A stretch of 64,000 nucleotides of DNA from Vulcanisaeta moutnovskia 768-28. Lineage in GTDB: Archaea > Thermoproteota > Thermoprotei > Thermoproteales > Thermocladiaceae. The stretch covers positions 1,798,001 to 1,862,000 of the forward strand of contig NC_015151.1 of NCBI RefSeq assembly GCF_000190315.1. Reading direction: 5' to 3'. This document shows positions 26,275 to 34,019 of the stretch, piece by piece. The position numbers and the translations under genes were made by a program. Each line of letters starts with the position of its first letter. Positions within the stretch are counted from its first letter, which is position 1. The notes beneath the pieces were generated by a model. It ran no database searches. It was not told the DNA's origin and saw only the letters and a list, made by a program, of their open reading frames with translations.

Positions 26275-26475
26275 ATGACATTTAGATTAAAGATTGAGGT
26301 ACTAAGTAATTGCATTGGCTGTGGAATATGCTGGACCATATGCCCCAAGGGCGTTTTGACCGGTAAGTTAAGAGAAAGGGCCTCTGTACTAAATGAGTCA
26401 TTATGCTCAGGATGCTTTTCCTGCCAAAATAATTGCCCATACTCATCAATTAAGGTAATACCAATCCAATCCTAA
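26275..26475 (+). CDS. Small 2[4Fe-4S] ferredoxin
   Basis: 66 aa with two cluster motifs, CIGCGICWTICPKG and CSGCFSCQNNCPYSS, each CxxCxxCxxxCP, so it binds two [4Fe-4S] clusters and transfers electrons. The arrangement resembles the short ferredoxins that serve oxidoreductases and radical SAM enzymes. It overlaps the convergent hypothetical gene by 4 nt and is divergent from proS. No dedicated partner is visible next to it. Confidence 0.9.
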   Translation: MTFRLKIEVLSNCIGCGICWTICPKGVLTGKLRERASVLNESLCSGCFSCQNNCPYSSIKVIPIQS

Positions 26476-27179
26476 CTCAATATCATAGGTAGACCTGTTG
26501 ATTTTACGAAATTTATATACTCGTTATCATTAATAAGACGTAAGAACGCCTCTGTTAAATCCCTACTCGTGACGATGTAATCTCCAATATACTTAATGAT
26601 GTAATCCACGGTTCTAGGTAGGTAATCATTACCCAGTTTTCTGCTTGATATGAGAGCCAGTAGGTCAATGGGTGTTGGTATTAAGGGGCCCAGTAATATT
26701 ATGTCAGTTGAGTTAGGTAAGTTCTCTATAAATTGAACATAATTGTCAAACACGATAACGGACTGTTGGTGAAGAACCGAGGAACCAACCCTAACTAAAT
26801 TTCTAGATAATCTTAGCCATTCATCATAGTTAATTTTATCACTAAGCCTATACTTAATTATTAATCTAGCAATATCAATACTGATATTCATAGTTCTTTT
26901 AAGTCTGTCGATATTTTCATAGCAATAAATTACTGCTGATGGTTCAAAGACCATTATTACCCTTAGGAAGTCAGATACCCAACCCCAAAGTCTAACAAAT
27001 GAATCACCGAACTCCATAAGAAGTCTAACTGCATCGTTAGGGTTCATTATAGCTAATCTACAATATTCCTGGGGTAGTGGTAATGATAAGCGTCTAAAGC
27101 GTTTAATAACTATTGGAAGTATGCTTTTAAGCATGGGGATTGATGCCTCAATATTGGGGGCAAAGATCATCAAACCCAT
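26472..27179 (-). CDS. Hypothetical protein, about 235 aa
   Basis: No recognised family. From ATG 27179 (MGLMIFAPNIEASIPMLKSI) the protein is mostly helical with Arg/Leu-rich stretches and a possible hydrophobic N-terminus. Features include IMNPNDAVRLLMEFGDSFVR and TDIILLGPLIPTPIDLLALI. A TATA box CTTATATAG at about 27203-27211 sits about 31 nt before this ATG, so the in-frame GTG 27197 upstream is less likely. A C/D-box RNA candidate lies upstream on the same strand. Confidence 0.6.
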   Translation of the reverse strand: MGLMIFAPNIEASIPMLKSILPIVIKRFRRLSLPLPQEYCRLAIMNPNDAVRLLMEFGDSFVRLWGWVSDFLRVIMVFEPSAVIYCYENIDRLKRTMNISIDIARLIIKYRLSDKINYDEWLRLSRNLVRVGSSVLHQQSVIVFDNYVQFIENLPNSTDIILLGPLIPTPIDLLALISSRKLGNDYLPRTVDYIIKYIGDYIVTSRDLTEAFLRLINDNEYINFVKSTGLPMILS

Positions 27180-27219
27180 TATTAATACTATTAACACTCA
27201 TTGCTATATAAGGAGTTAT

Positions 27220-27282
27220 CATTCAGGAATACCCGAGTTCCTCATCATTACTACCTCAGAGGCCTGTTTCTTCATCAACCAG
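27220..27282 (-). ncRNA. C/D-box guide sRNA candidate
   Basis: Minus strand, 5' to 3': C box TTGATGA (27272-27278, T in the first position is a deviation), 12-nt guide AGAAACAGGCCT, D' CTGA (27256-27259), 7-nt spacer, C' ATGATGA (27242-27248), 15-nt guide GGAACTCGGGTATTC, D box CTGA (27223-27226). Architecture and size match archaeal C/D RNAs. The D guide is longer than the usual 10-12 nt. Targets were not identified. It lies between the hypothetical gene and the divergent kinase gene. Confidence 0.65.
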
Positions 27283-27319
27283 GTTTGTTTATATTAATGC
27301 ATTAATTAAGTTATTTTTG

Positions 27320-28051
27320 ATGAGCAATTACGAGACCTTTATCAAGATATGCGAACGCATTAATTGCCCAAGGAGTTACGTAGGTTCAGTACTAAGTGAA
27401 TTATCGAGACTAGGTGTGACGGAGATCCTTAGTGATGGTACTGTTGAGTTCATGGGCTTTAGACTATTGGGTAAGGGCCAGAATAGCCTTGTGTTTAAGT
27501 GCCGTGTTGGTAATGATTACTACGCCTGTAAGATTAGGCGTTTTGATTCATCAAGGCCAAATCTACTGAATGAGGGTAATTACCTAAGACTTGCTAATTC
27601 CATAGGTGTTGGACCAAGGTTAATTGGGTATGCAAGTAATGTATTAATCATGGAATTGATAAATGGTGCACCAATACAGAAGTACGTAATTATAGCAGAT
27701 CCAATGGAGTTGAAGGAAGTTCTTAAGGATCTTCTTTGGCAATGCCGTAGGCTAGACTCCATAGGACTAGCGCATAATGAGCTAAGTAGGCCCCAGGACC
27801 ACATAGTCATTAGTGGCGGTAAGGCCTTCATAATTGACTTCGAAAGTGCCAGTCTGAATAGTAGGGTTAGTAATGTTGCTCAATTACTAAATGCATTAAT
27901 AATGGGTAGGGGCTTTGTTCAGGATCGTATACGGTCAGTTACGGGCATAAGCATTAATTTCTATGAATTACGTGAAACAATTAGGAGGTATAAATCCACG
28001 AGAAGTGATGCTGACTTCATTCAATTACTCAGGTTACTTAGCCTTAAGTAA
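27320..28051 (+). CDS. Archaeal Ser/Thr protein kinase (COG2112-like)
   Basis: About 243 aa. A glycine-rich loop GKGQNSLVFKC is followed by a lysine in ACKIRRF, a catalytic loop variant HNELSRPQDHIVI, and a metal-binding IIDFESAS. This order matches the small archaeal predicted kinases related to RIO/Bud32, with an N-terminal helical extension (residues 1-45). The likely role is protein phosphorylation; the target is unknown. ATG 27320 follows an in-frame TTG directly; ATG is preferred. Convergent with the PUA gene (18-nt overlap). Confidence 0.85.
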   Translation: MSNYETFIKICERINCPRSYVGSVLSELSRLGVTEILSDGTVEFMGFRLLGKGQNSLVFKCRVGNDYYACKIRRFDSSRPNLLNEGNYLRLANSIGVGPRLIGYASNVLIMELINGAPIQKYVIIADPMELKEVLKDLLWQCRRLDSIGLAHNELSRPQDHIVISGGKAFIIDFESASLNSRVSNVAQLLNALIMGRGFVQDRIRSVTGISINFYELRETIRRYKSTRSDADFIQLLRLLSLK

Positions 28052-28570
28052 CTCTTGGGATAAATTCCATAGCTTGTCGCCAAGATGATGTATTACTTTA
28101 ATGACCTTACCCTTCGTAGTACTCTTCATTTCATCCGAGGTCATTAGTGATATTCCAATGCCTACATATCTGCCCTTGAGATCCTTAATCATTAGTAAAT
28201 CACCAATGCCGAACTCACCACTTATATCCTTTATTCCTGGTCTCATTACATCAGCTCCATTAACTATGTGTGGTACTGCGCCATCATCAACGGTTATTGT
28301 TGGATAACTAGGTATATACGTTGGATTAAGGTAGAAGTATGTTAATAATGGGATTACGTACTCCCTCTGGCCTGAGTCTATTTTCACTGTTAACTTTGCC
28401 ACTAGGGGTTTATCATCTATTAAATATACTGTGGTTGTTTCATTTAATTCGTAAACCTCGACCTTCTTAGCATTTCTGAAAATTGGCCCCAACTCGCCAA
28501 CTGCATTGCTCAATTCCTTAATATCCTTATTACTAAGAAAGTACCTCTTAACCACAGTAATTATTTGCAA
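28034..28570 (-). CDS. PUA-domain RNA-binding protein (Tma20/MCT-1 homologue)
   Basis: 178 aa. The PUA domain spans residues 85-165 with YPTITVDDGAVPHIVNGADV and MRPGIKDISGEFGIGDLL. The N-terminal pre-PUA region (RYFLSNKDIKELSNAVGELG) matches the archaeal predicted ribosome-associated RNA-binding proteins related to eukaryal MCT-1/Tma20, which act in translation re-initiation and recycling. A role in translation is likely. Start ATG 28570. Its 3' end overlaps the kinase gene. Confidence 0.85.
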   Translation of the reverse strand: MQIITVVKRYFLSNKDIKELSNAVGELGPIFRNAKKVEVYELNETTTVYLIDDKPLVAKLTVKIDSGQREYVIPLLTYFYLNPTYIPSYPTITVDDGAVPHIVNGADVMRPGIKDISGEFGIGDLLMIKDLKGRYVGIGISLMTSDEMKSTTKGKVIKVIHHLGDKLWNLSQELLKAK

Positions 28571-28634
28571 GGCTCATTAATAAGTATTTAGTACGTAACT
28601 CAATATTTAATAGCAAGTATTTAACATAAGTAAT

Positions 28635-28973
28635 GTGTCTTCAGAAATAATAACAAGGGCTGAGTTCGAAAGGATCGTGCTTAAGGTTGGTAAGGTCATA
28701 CATGCAGAGAAGGTTCAGGGTTCAAGGAAGTTATTGAGACTTATTGTGGATGTTGGCGATGAAAGGAGACAAATAATTACGGGCCTTGCTGAGTTCTATA
28801 AACCCGAGGATTTAATTAATAAGTACGTCGTAGTAATAACGAATTTAGAGAGTAGGAAGATCTTTGGTTATGAGAGTCAGGGAATGATACTAGCATCATG
28901 TGATGAGAAGAATCCAACAATAATAACAATCGATAAGCCACAGGATGAACAAATAGGCAAGAGAGTTTGCTAG
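28635..28973 (+). CDS. tRNA-binding domain protein (MetRS beta / EMAPII-like)
   Basis: 112 aa of the OB-fold tRNA-binding domain found at the C-terminus of bacterial MetRS and in EMAPII. Landmarks are IVLKVGKVIHAEKVQGSRKL, RQIITGLAEFYKPEDLINKY, and IFGYESQGMILAS. In archaea a stand-alone form can work with methionyl-tRNA synthetase. Start is GTG 28635; an ATG at 28633 stops after five codons. It precedes the M16 peptidase gene by 7 nt, so they form a probable operon. Confidence 0.88.
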   Translation: MSSEIITRAEFERIVLKVGKVIHAEKVQGSRKLLRLIVDVGDERRQIITGLAEFYKPEDLINKYVVVITNLESRKIFGYESQGMILASCDEKNPTIITIDKPQDEQIGKRVC

Positions 28974-28980
28974 AGGTGTA

Positions 28981-30198
28981 TTGTTTAAAATTCCTAGGCT
29001 AAAATCGATAACGGTGAATATAGAGTATTACATGCTAGATAATGGACTTAGGCTATTGATAAATAGGATTGAATTACCAACAATAGGCATAGCTGTTGGT
29101 GTTGGCATAGGTTCGATTTACGAAAATGAACATTTACGTGGCATAAGCCACTTTGCTGAACACATTATTTACAGGGCGTACCCAAACATTGACCTGGAGA
29201 TAGAGGGGTTAGGCGGCGTTTCAGATGCATATACTGAACGAACACTCACAATATACCTATTCGAGGTAATACCAAGTGAGTTAAGGAATTTACTAAGGCT
29301 TATTTATAAAATGTTTAGTAATAGGAAGGTAAATAGTGAGGACTTCGAGAGGGAAAGACAAGTCATACTCTCGGAGATAAAAATGAGGAATGATGACCCA
29401 GGTACATTAATATACGATCTAGGACCCAGGGCATTGTTTGGAGATAGTGATTATGGGTATCCCATCATTGGTTCTGAGGAGAGTATTTCATCAATGACAA
29501 CTAAGGACCTTGAGGATTTCCTGGAATCATACTATACACCGGATAATATGGTAATAAGCATTGTTGGCTCCATAAACATGCCAACCAATGAAATAATGGA
29601 ACTATTCAATAAGTGGGATGGTAAATCAAGCCGTAAGAAAGTCCCAACAATGGGTAAGGGAGGACCCATAACTATTAGGAAGCCCATCGAATCGGCTTAC
29701 TTATCATACTCCTGGCAATATAATGTAGTTAATGAGGACCCGTCCCTACTCTCAATTAAATCATCATTACTGGAATTTCATTTAGTAAATGGACTCAGCT
29801 CATACTTAATGTCTAGGTTCAGGAATAAGGGCTTAACATACACAATTGATATGGATAGGGATTACTTACCAGGTACGTATTATTATCAATTAGTAATATC
29901 GGCAGTTAATGAGGGAAGTATTGACATTGTGAAAGAGGAATTAACCAATGCCTTATTAAATATTAATGATGTCTTCAGGGATGAACACTACTTAAATAAG
30001 CGTATGAACTACCTTAAATACCTAATAAGTGATTACTTACGTAGGCCAACCCAAATGGCGGAGTCCATGAGTTATATGGAATTAAAGCTGGGGAATCATG
30101 ACATTGAGGGATTCAATAAGGGGCTTGAGAATTATTTCAGGGATTCATTGAGCAACTTAATGACTAATGGTGTATGGTCTGCAATAATACCTTTATAA
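28981..30198 (+). CDS. M16-family zinc metallopeptidase
   Basis: 405 aa. The inverted zinc motif HxxEH is at residues 57-61 (SHFAEHIIYRA), with the downstream conserved Glu in the ERERQVILSEIKMRNDDP region. The C-terminal half follows the M16 pattern of a second, non-catalytic domain. It could process peptides or precursor proteins. Start is TTG 28981, supported by a GAGGTG Shine-Dalgarno a few nt upstream that overlaps the end of the previous gene. Translation coupling with the tRNA-binding gene is likely. Confidence 0.88.
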   Translation: MFKIPRLKSITVNIEYYMLDNGLRLLINRIELPTIGIAVGVGIGSIYENEHLRGISHFAEHIIYRAYPNIDLEIEGLGGVSDAYTERTLTIYLFEVIPSELRNLLRLIYKMFSNRKVNSEDFERERQVILSEIKMRNDDPGTLIYDLGPRALFGDSDYGYPIIGSEESISSMTTKDLEDFLESYYTPDNMVISIVGSINMPTNEIMELFNKWDGKSSRKKVPTMGKGGPITIRKPIESAYLSYSWQYNVVNEDPSLLSIKSSLLEFHLVNGLSSYLMSRFRNKGLTYTIDMDRDYLPGTYYYQLVISAVNEGSIDIVKEELTNALLNINDVFRDEHYLNKRMNYLKYLISDYLRRPTQMAESMSYMELKLGNHDIEGFNKGLENYFRDSLSNLMTNGVWSAIIPL

Positions 30199-30271
30199 TA
30201 TTAGTGTATTACAGTATACGTAAACTTTACGTACACATATTAATGCGCTAATTAATATTATTAGAGTATTA

Positions 30272-31045
30272 TTATTGTATTCCCGATTTTTCCTTAATCT
30301 CCTTAAGTAATAGTGCCATGGCATCTCCTGCCTTGCACCGTATAATTACGTCAGCAATATAATCAAGATCCGTGGATTCCATATTTATAATTATCACCTT
30401 ACCACCCATCTCCTTAACGAATATTGGTATATAGGCGGCCGGATAAACAGATAATGAAGAACCAACTACCAAAACGGCATCGCTCATTAGGGCTAACTCC
30501 CTAGCCTTATCAAAATCCTTAACAGGCTCTCCAAATAATACGGTGTCAGGCTTAAGAATACCACCGCACTCATCGCAAAGCGGTGGTATTTGCCCACTAT
30601 CTATCTTCCTAATAGCAACCTCCATTGGATAGGTGCGGCCACACGCAATGCATACGGCCCTCTTCATGGTGCCGTGAAGCTCTATCACATTCCTAGAACC
30701 AGCCACCTGATGAAGTCCATCAACATTTTGCGTAATAATAGCCTTTATAATCCCCATCCTCTCAAGCTCAGCCACCGCGTAATGCGCAGTGTTTGGTTTT
30801 GCCACAAATAACGTACTCATCCTCATCCTGTAAAACAACCAAAAGTCCTTTGGATTCTGCAGGAAATAATCAATTGATGCGATCTCAGGATTATATTGTT
30901 TCCATAATCCCTGAGGGCCCCTAAAATCAGGTATTCCTGACTCGGTGGATATACCAGCGCCTGTGAAGACTATTGCATGCCTTGCATTAATTAATATGTC
31001 AGCGGCCTTTTTAATATCCTCAGTATTGCATTGATGCTCACTCAT
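30272..31045 (-). CDS. Sir2-family NAD-dependent protein deacylase
   Basis: About 257 aa. The NAD-binding motif FTGAGISTESGIPDFRG is near residue 30, the catalytic His is in NVIELHGTMKRAVCIACG, QNVDGLHQ precedes it, and a CxxC-x20-CxxC zinc ribbon (CIACG, CDECG) is present. The GSSLSVYPAA segment and the C-terminal NMEST-like NAD motif complete the fold. In Crenarchaea, Sir2 deacetylates chromatin protein Alba and acyl-CoA synthetases. ATG 31045 is preferred over the TTG at 31051. Confidence 0.93.
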   Translation of the reverse strand: MSEHQCNTEDIKKAADILINARHAIVFTGAGISTESGIPDFRGPQGLWKQYNPEIASIDYFLQNPKDFWLFYRMRMSTLFVAKPNTAHYAVAELERMGIIKAIITQNVDGLHQVAGSRNVIELHGTMKRAVCIACGRTYPMEVAIRKIDSGQIPPLCDECGGILKPDTVLFGEPVKDFDKARELALMSDAVLVVGSSLSVYPAAYIPIFVKEMGGKVIIINMESTDLDYIADVIIRCKAGDAMALLLKEIKEKSGIQ

Positions 31046-31121
31046 TATCAATCACTATTTAGTACATAACCTTACTCAATTATAAGTATTAATCTCAATA
31101 AACACCAGGTCAAGAGAGTAC

Positions 31122-31129
31122 TTTTATAT
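31122..31129 (+). promoter_or_regulatory. TATA box for the C/D RNA at 31151
   Basis: TTTTATAT lies about 29 nt upstream of the predicted RNA 5' end near 31151, in an otherwise gene-free gap. Confidence 0.55.
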
Positions 31130-31150
31130 TGGATAAAAGTAGGTGTTTTA

Positions 31151-31204
31151 GTGTGATGATCTGACGACGGCCTGACATAATTGATGAACGCGTTGGTTCT
31201 GAGT
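31151..31204 (+). ncRNA. C/D-box guide sRNA, D' guide matches 16S rRNA
   Basis: C box GTGATGA (31153-31159), 12-nt guide TCTGACGACGGC, D' CTGA (31172-31175), 6-nt spacer, C' TGATGA (31182-31187), 11-nt guide ACGCGTTGGTT, D CTGA (31199-31202). The D' guide is complementary over 11 nt to the conserved 16S sequence GCCGUCGUCAG; by the N+5 rule the target is the U near E. coli position 1062. The D guide is unassigned. A good TATA box lies upstream. The rest of the gap between the sir2-type and glycosyltransferase genes is AT-rich with nothing else seen. Confidence 0.85.
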
Positions 31205-31292
31205 ATTTAATGAAGGCATATAATTTACCTTTGTTCTTTAGTTGTTCGGTTTAACTAAATGTCAATTAATCATTGTATAAATAAACCTAGAC

Positions 31293-31880
31293 TTATTTAG
31301 GTTTTGTTTTTGCATGACCTAACTCATCATAGATTTTATCAAGATCCTTTACGTTCCTGATCTCTATGGCATTTATTCCGTAATGATCCCTTAGGGATTC
31401 AAATGTTGGCTTATTATGGGCAATTACGTAATTAGCCGATGAAAAGGCGTATTTCTCCCAGTCCCTTATCGTTAGGCTTAGTAGGCTCATGGCGCCACCT
31501 GACCTAATTGGTTCTGTAGAATACGCACTAACTATGTAGGGTACCCTAAGCCTTTGAGAAATGATCTTAGCTATTACTGACGCGATCCATTCATGCGCAT
31601 GTACGAGATCTAGGTCCCTGGGTATTACATAGGGTATCCTGGATAGTATTTCAACGAGTAGGAAGTGCATGTATGCAATGACATCACTAAACCAACTATC
31701 ACTCACTGTATATATATGTACATTACCATCCATATAACTACCATCAAAATTAGCCGGGTGTACTAGGTATATTTCGTACTTATTAGACAATTGAGTGACT
31801 AAATCTCTTATTTGGAAGGCTAATGTTCCAATGACCCTATACGGTGGGTATTCTGTACTTATATGCAGTACCTTAACCAC
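31293..31880 (-). CDS. GT-B glycosyltransferase N-terminal domain (truncated, glycogen-synthase-like)
   Basis: 195 aa starting MVKVLHISTEYPPYRVIGTL, the usual N-terminal beta strand and donor/acceptor region of GT4/GT5 starch/glycogen synthases, then LVHAHEWIASVIAKIISQRL and PYIVSAYSTEPIRSGG. The C-terminal Rossmann domain that binds the nucleotide sugar is absent, so by itself it should not transfer sugar. It may be a partner subunit or a relic. It lies beside the GH57 gene, which suggests a glycogen or alpha-glucan locus. Start ATG 31880 is well placed. Confidence 0.65.
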   Translation of the reverse strand: MVKVLHISTEYPPYRVIGTLAFQIRDLVTQLSNKYEIYLVHPANFDGSYMDGNVHIYTVSDSWFSDVIAYMHFLLVEILSRIPYVIPRDLDLVHAHEWIASVIAKIISQRLRVPYIVSAYSTEPIRSGGAMSLLSLTIRDWEKYAFSSANYVIAHNKPTFESLRDHYGINAIEIRNVKDLDKIYDELGHAKTKPK

Positions 31881-31885
31881 ATTAT

Positions 31886-32125
31886 TCAGCAGTAAATACT
31901 ACTTAATTTAATTATTGCAGTTGATGTTAGATGGACCGAGTCGTTAATTGTATTTACGTAACCAAGCACCTTAAGTTTATCAACAATACTCCGAACCTCA
32001 TCAATTCTCAAACCAACTATTCTCGCTAAATCCTCGAGTTTAACAGCTCTTTCCTTATCAATGGCAGCTAGGGAATGAAGGACCTGCATTATATTCCTTA
32101 TCTTTGATTCATAGCTAGCTTCCAC
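31886..32125 (-). CDS. Small winged-helix DNA-binding protein
   Basis: 79 aa with KLEDLARIVGLRIDEVRSIV and DKLKVLGYVNTINDSVHLTS, a complete winged helix. It precedes the truncated glycosyltransferase gene by 5 nt on the same strand and is divergent from GH57, so it may regulate the glucan locus. Start ATG 32125 is clear. Confidence 0.7.
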   Translation of the reverse strand: MEASYESKIRNIMQVLHSLAAIDKERAVKLEDLARIVGLRIDEVRSIVDKLKVLGYVNTINDSVHLTSTAIIKLSSIYC

Positions 32126-32227
32126 AAAGTGTTATTGATCAATTTCCTTATTAATAAATTTCTCTATCCTTAGTCCGTGAATTAAGGATTGAAAATATAA
32201 AAGTACTTATATAATTATTAGCTCGCA

Positions 32228-33985
32228 GTGAAAACGGTGTCTATAGAGCTAACAACGAATAAGGTGCTTTACGAACCTGACGAGGATATAATCATTAATA
32301 TAATAGTAAGGGGATTAACTAGTAAGGAGGATGTAGAATTAACTGTAATTAAGGACTCGCAGGAAGTAATTAAGCGCATATTGCAGGCAATACCACCTGA
32401 GTCGGAAATTATGGATCACATAAAGATAAGTGTTGAGGGTACTTATGAAATAGGCGTTAAATGTTGTGGTTCCGAAAGCAAGGTTCCAATAATGGTGATG
32501 GAGAAGCCAGAAACACCCATTAGGTTCGTCTTGGTGTTTCATAATCATCAACCAATTCATAAATACCCAAACGGTATTTACCACGGTCCCTGGGCATTCC
32601 AACACACTTGGGCGCCGGAGTTCTACCCAATGTATAACGTGGGGCCCTACCTAGTACATGCAAGGTTTGCGAGTAAGTATAGGGTATCCATAACGTATAA
32701 CCTAAGCCCAAGCCTACTATGGCAGTGGGATGACTTATTAAGTAATGGTACTTTCATTGAGAATAAGGATTTCATTGAGTATATTGGTACCTGGGACTCG
32801 AGAATAGCACTAATTAAGGAGGCCATTAATACATATTCTAAGTTGGCTAATGATGGTGTTATAGAGATCTTAACAAGCTTCCTTGCGCATCCAATAGCTG
32901 GTTACTTAATTGAGAGGTTTGATATTGATGATTTATTACGATGGGAATTGAGGAGAGGTAAGGAGGTTACTGAGAAGGTATTGGGTGTGAAGGCAGTTGG
33001 TATGTGGCTGCCTGAGCTGTATTTCTCTGAGAAGTTGAAAAACATATTGTGCGAGGAGGGTATTGAGTATACGGTGCTTGATGGTGTTTATCATCTAGGC
33101 GAGTCCATTAGGGATAAGAGCTCATTATATAGGATTTATAGGCATGATTGTCTAACAGTACTATTTAGGGATACCGCACTAAGTGACTTATTGAGTTTTC
33201 AATTGAATAAGGCTAGTAATGCTCAAGAGGCTGATGTCAATGCAAGAAGATTAATCATGGAATTAATGATGAGGATTAACTATGTAAAGGATGGAGTACT
33301 AACAATGGCATTAGATGGAGAGAACTGGATGATACTGCCAACACCAAATCCATATGCAGCACTACTTCTTGAAAGAATAATGATGTACCTATCACAGTCT
33401 AAGCTAGATGGTTATATAATGCCCGTTAGACCGTCAATTATTAAGGAATTCCATGACGAGATTAAGGAGATACCAACAACGTCATGGTTAGGCTCACCGA
33501 CTAAGTGGATTAGTGAGAGGGCAGATATGCAGTCAAGGCTTTGGTCCATGGCTCAAGTCGCAATTGATAAATGGAAAGTATATGAGGAGGTTTTTGGTGA
33601 TGATGAGGAATTAAGAATGTCCCTTGCAATGACATTAGATAGTGATTATTATTGGGCTGAGTTCATAAATATCAACCATATTGGCGAGTGGGCTTATTCC
33701 GTAATAAGCAGAGTCGAGAACGCGCTCAACGCCTTAGTAATAAGGTTTAGCCAAGGAAACAATCAAATAGAGATTATAATTAACAACAGGTGGATTAAGG
33801 ATGCGAATTTAATAGTGGGTATTGAATTACCGGAAACGTATATGGAACATAATATTAAGGTCAAGGCCGGCTTCTCAGAATCAATAAGGATTAATGGTTT
33901 TAATAACATAAACCTATCATTATTAACACCAAAAACAAGAACACCAATAATGAAGGTAATTAAGATAACACGTAAGGCTATATGA
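32228..33985 (+). CDS. GH57 alpha-amylase/glucanotransferase family protein
   Basis: 585 aa. Residues 1-95 form a beta-sandwich-like N-terminal domain. The GH57 barrel follows: VLVFHNHQPIHKYPN, the nucleophile Glu263 in GMWLPELYF, and the acid/base Asp363 in ALDGENWM. The C-terminal 90 residues form another beta-rich domain. GH57 enzymes act on alpha-1,4 or alpha-1,6 glucans; the activity here (amylase, 4-alpha-glucanotransferase, branching) cannot be separated. Start is GTG 32228, with the TATA-like ACTTATATAATT about 30 nt upstream. The truncated glycosyltransferase is nearby. Confidence 0.88.
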   Translation: MKTVSIELTTNKVLYEPDEDIIINIIVRGLTSKEDVELTVIKDSQEVIKRILQAIPPESEIMDHIKISVEGTYEIGVKCCGSESKVPIMVMEKPETPIRFVLVFHNHQPIHKYPNGIYHGPWAFQHTWAPEFYPMYNVGPYLVHARFASKYRVSITYNLSPSLLWQWDDLLSNGTFIENKDFIEYIGTWDSRIALIKEAINTYSKLANDGVIEILTSFLAHPIAGYLIERFDIDDLLRWELRRGKEVTEKVLGVKAVGMWLPELYFSEKLKNILCEEGIEYTVLDGVYHLGESIRDKSSLYRIYRHDCLTVLFRDTALSDLLSFQLNKASNAQEADVNARRLIMELMMRINYVKDGVLTMALDGENWMILPTPNPYAALLLERIMMYLSQSKLDGYIMPVRPSIIKEFHDEIKEIPTTSWLGSPTKWISERADMQSRLWSMAQVAIDKWKVYEEVFGDDEELRMSLAMTLDSDYYWAEFININHIGEWAYSVISRVENALNALVIRFSQGNNQIEIIINNRWIKDANLIVGIELPETYMEHNIKVKAGFSESIRINGFNNINLSLLTPKTRTPIMKVIKITRKAI

Positions 33986-34019
33986 CCTCCTCCCCACCCT
34001 AAAGGGCGAGGCTTTAAGT
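33986..34019 (+). repeat. Solo end-like repeat of the 9879 element
   Basis: CCTCCTCCCCACCCTAAAGG then GCGAGGCTTTAAGT begins right after the GH57 stop and overlaps the stop codon of the convergent amidohydrolase. It matches the left end of the IS605-like miniature element at 9881-9909 with a few changes. It can fold (CCTC/GAGG, CCCT/AGGG), so it could also serve as a terminator for both genes. Confidence 0.5.
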
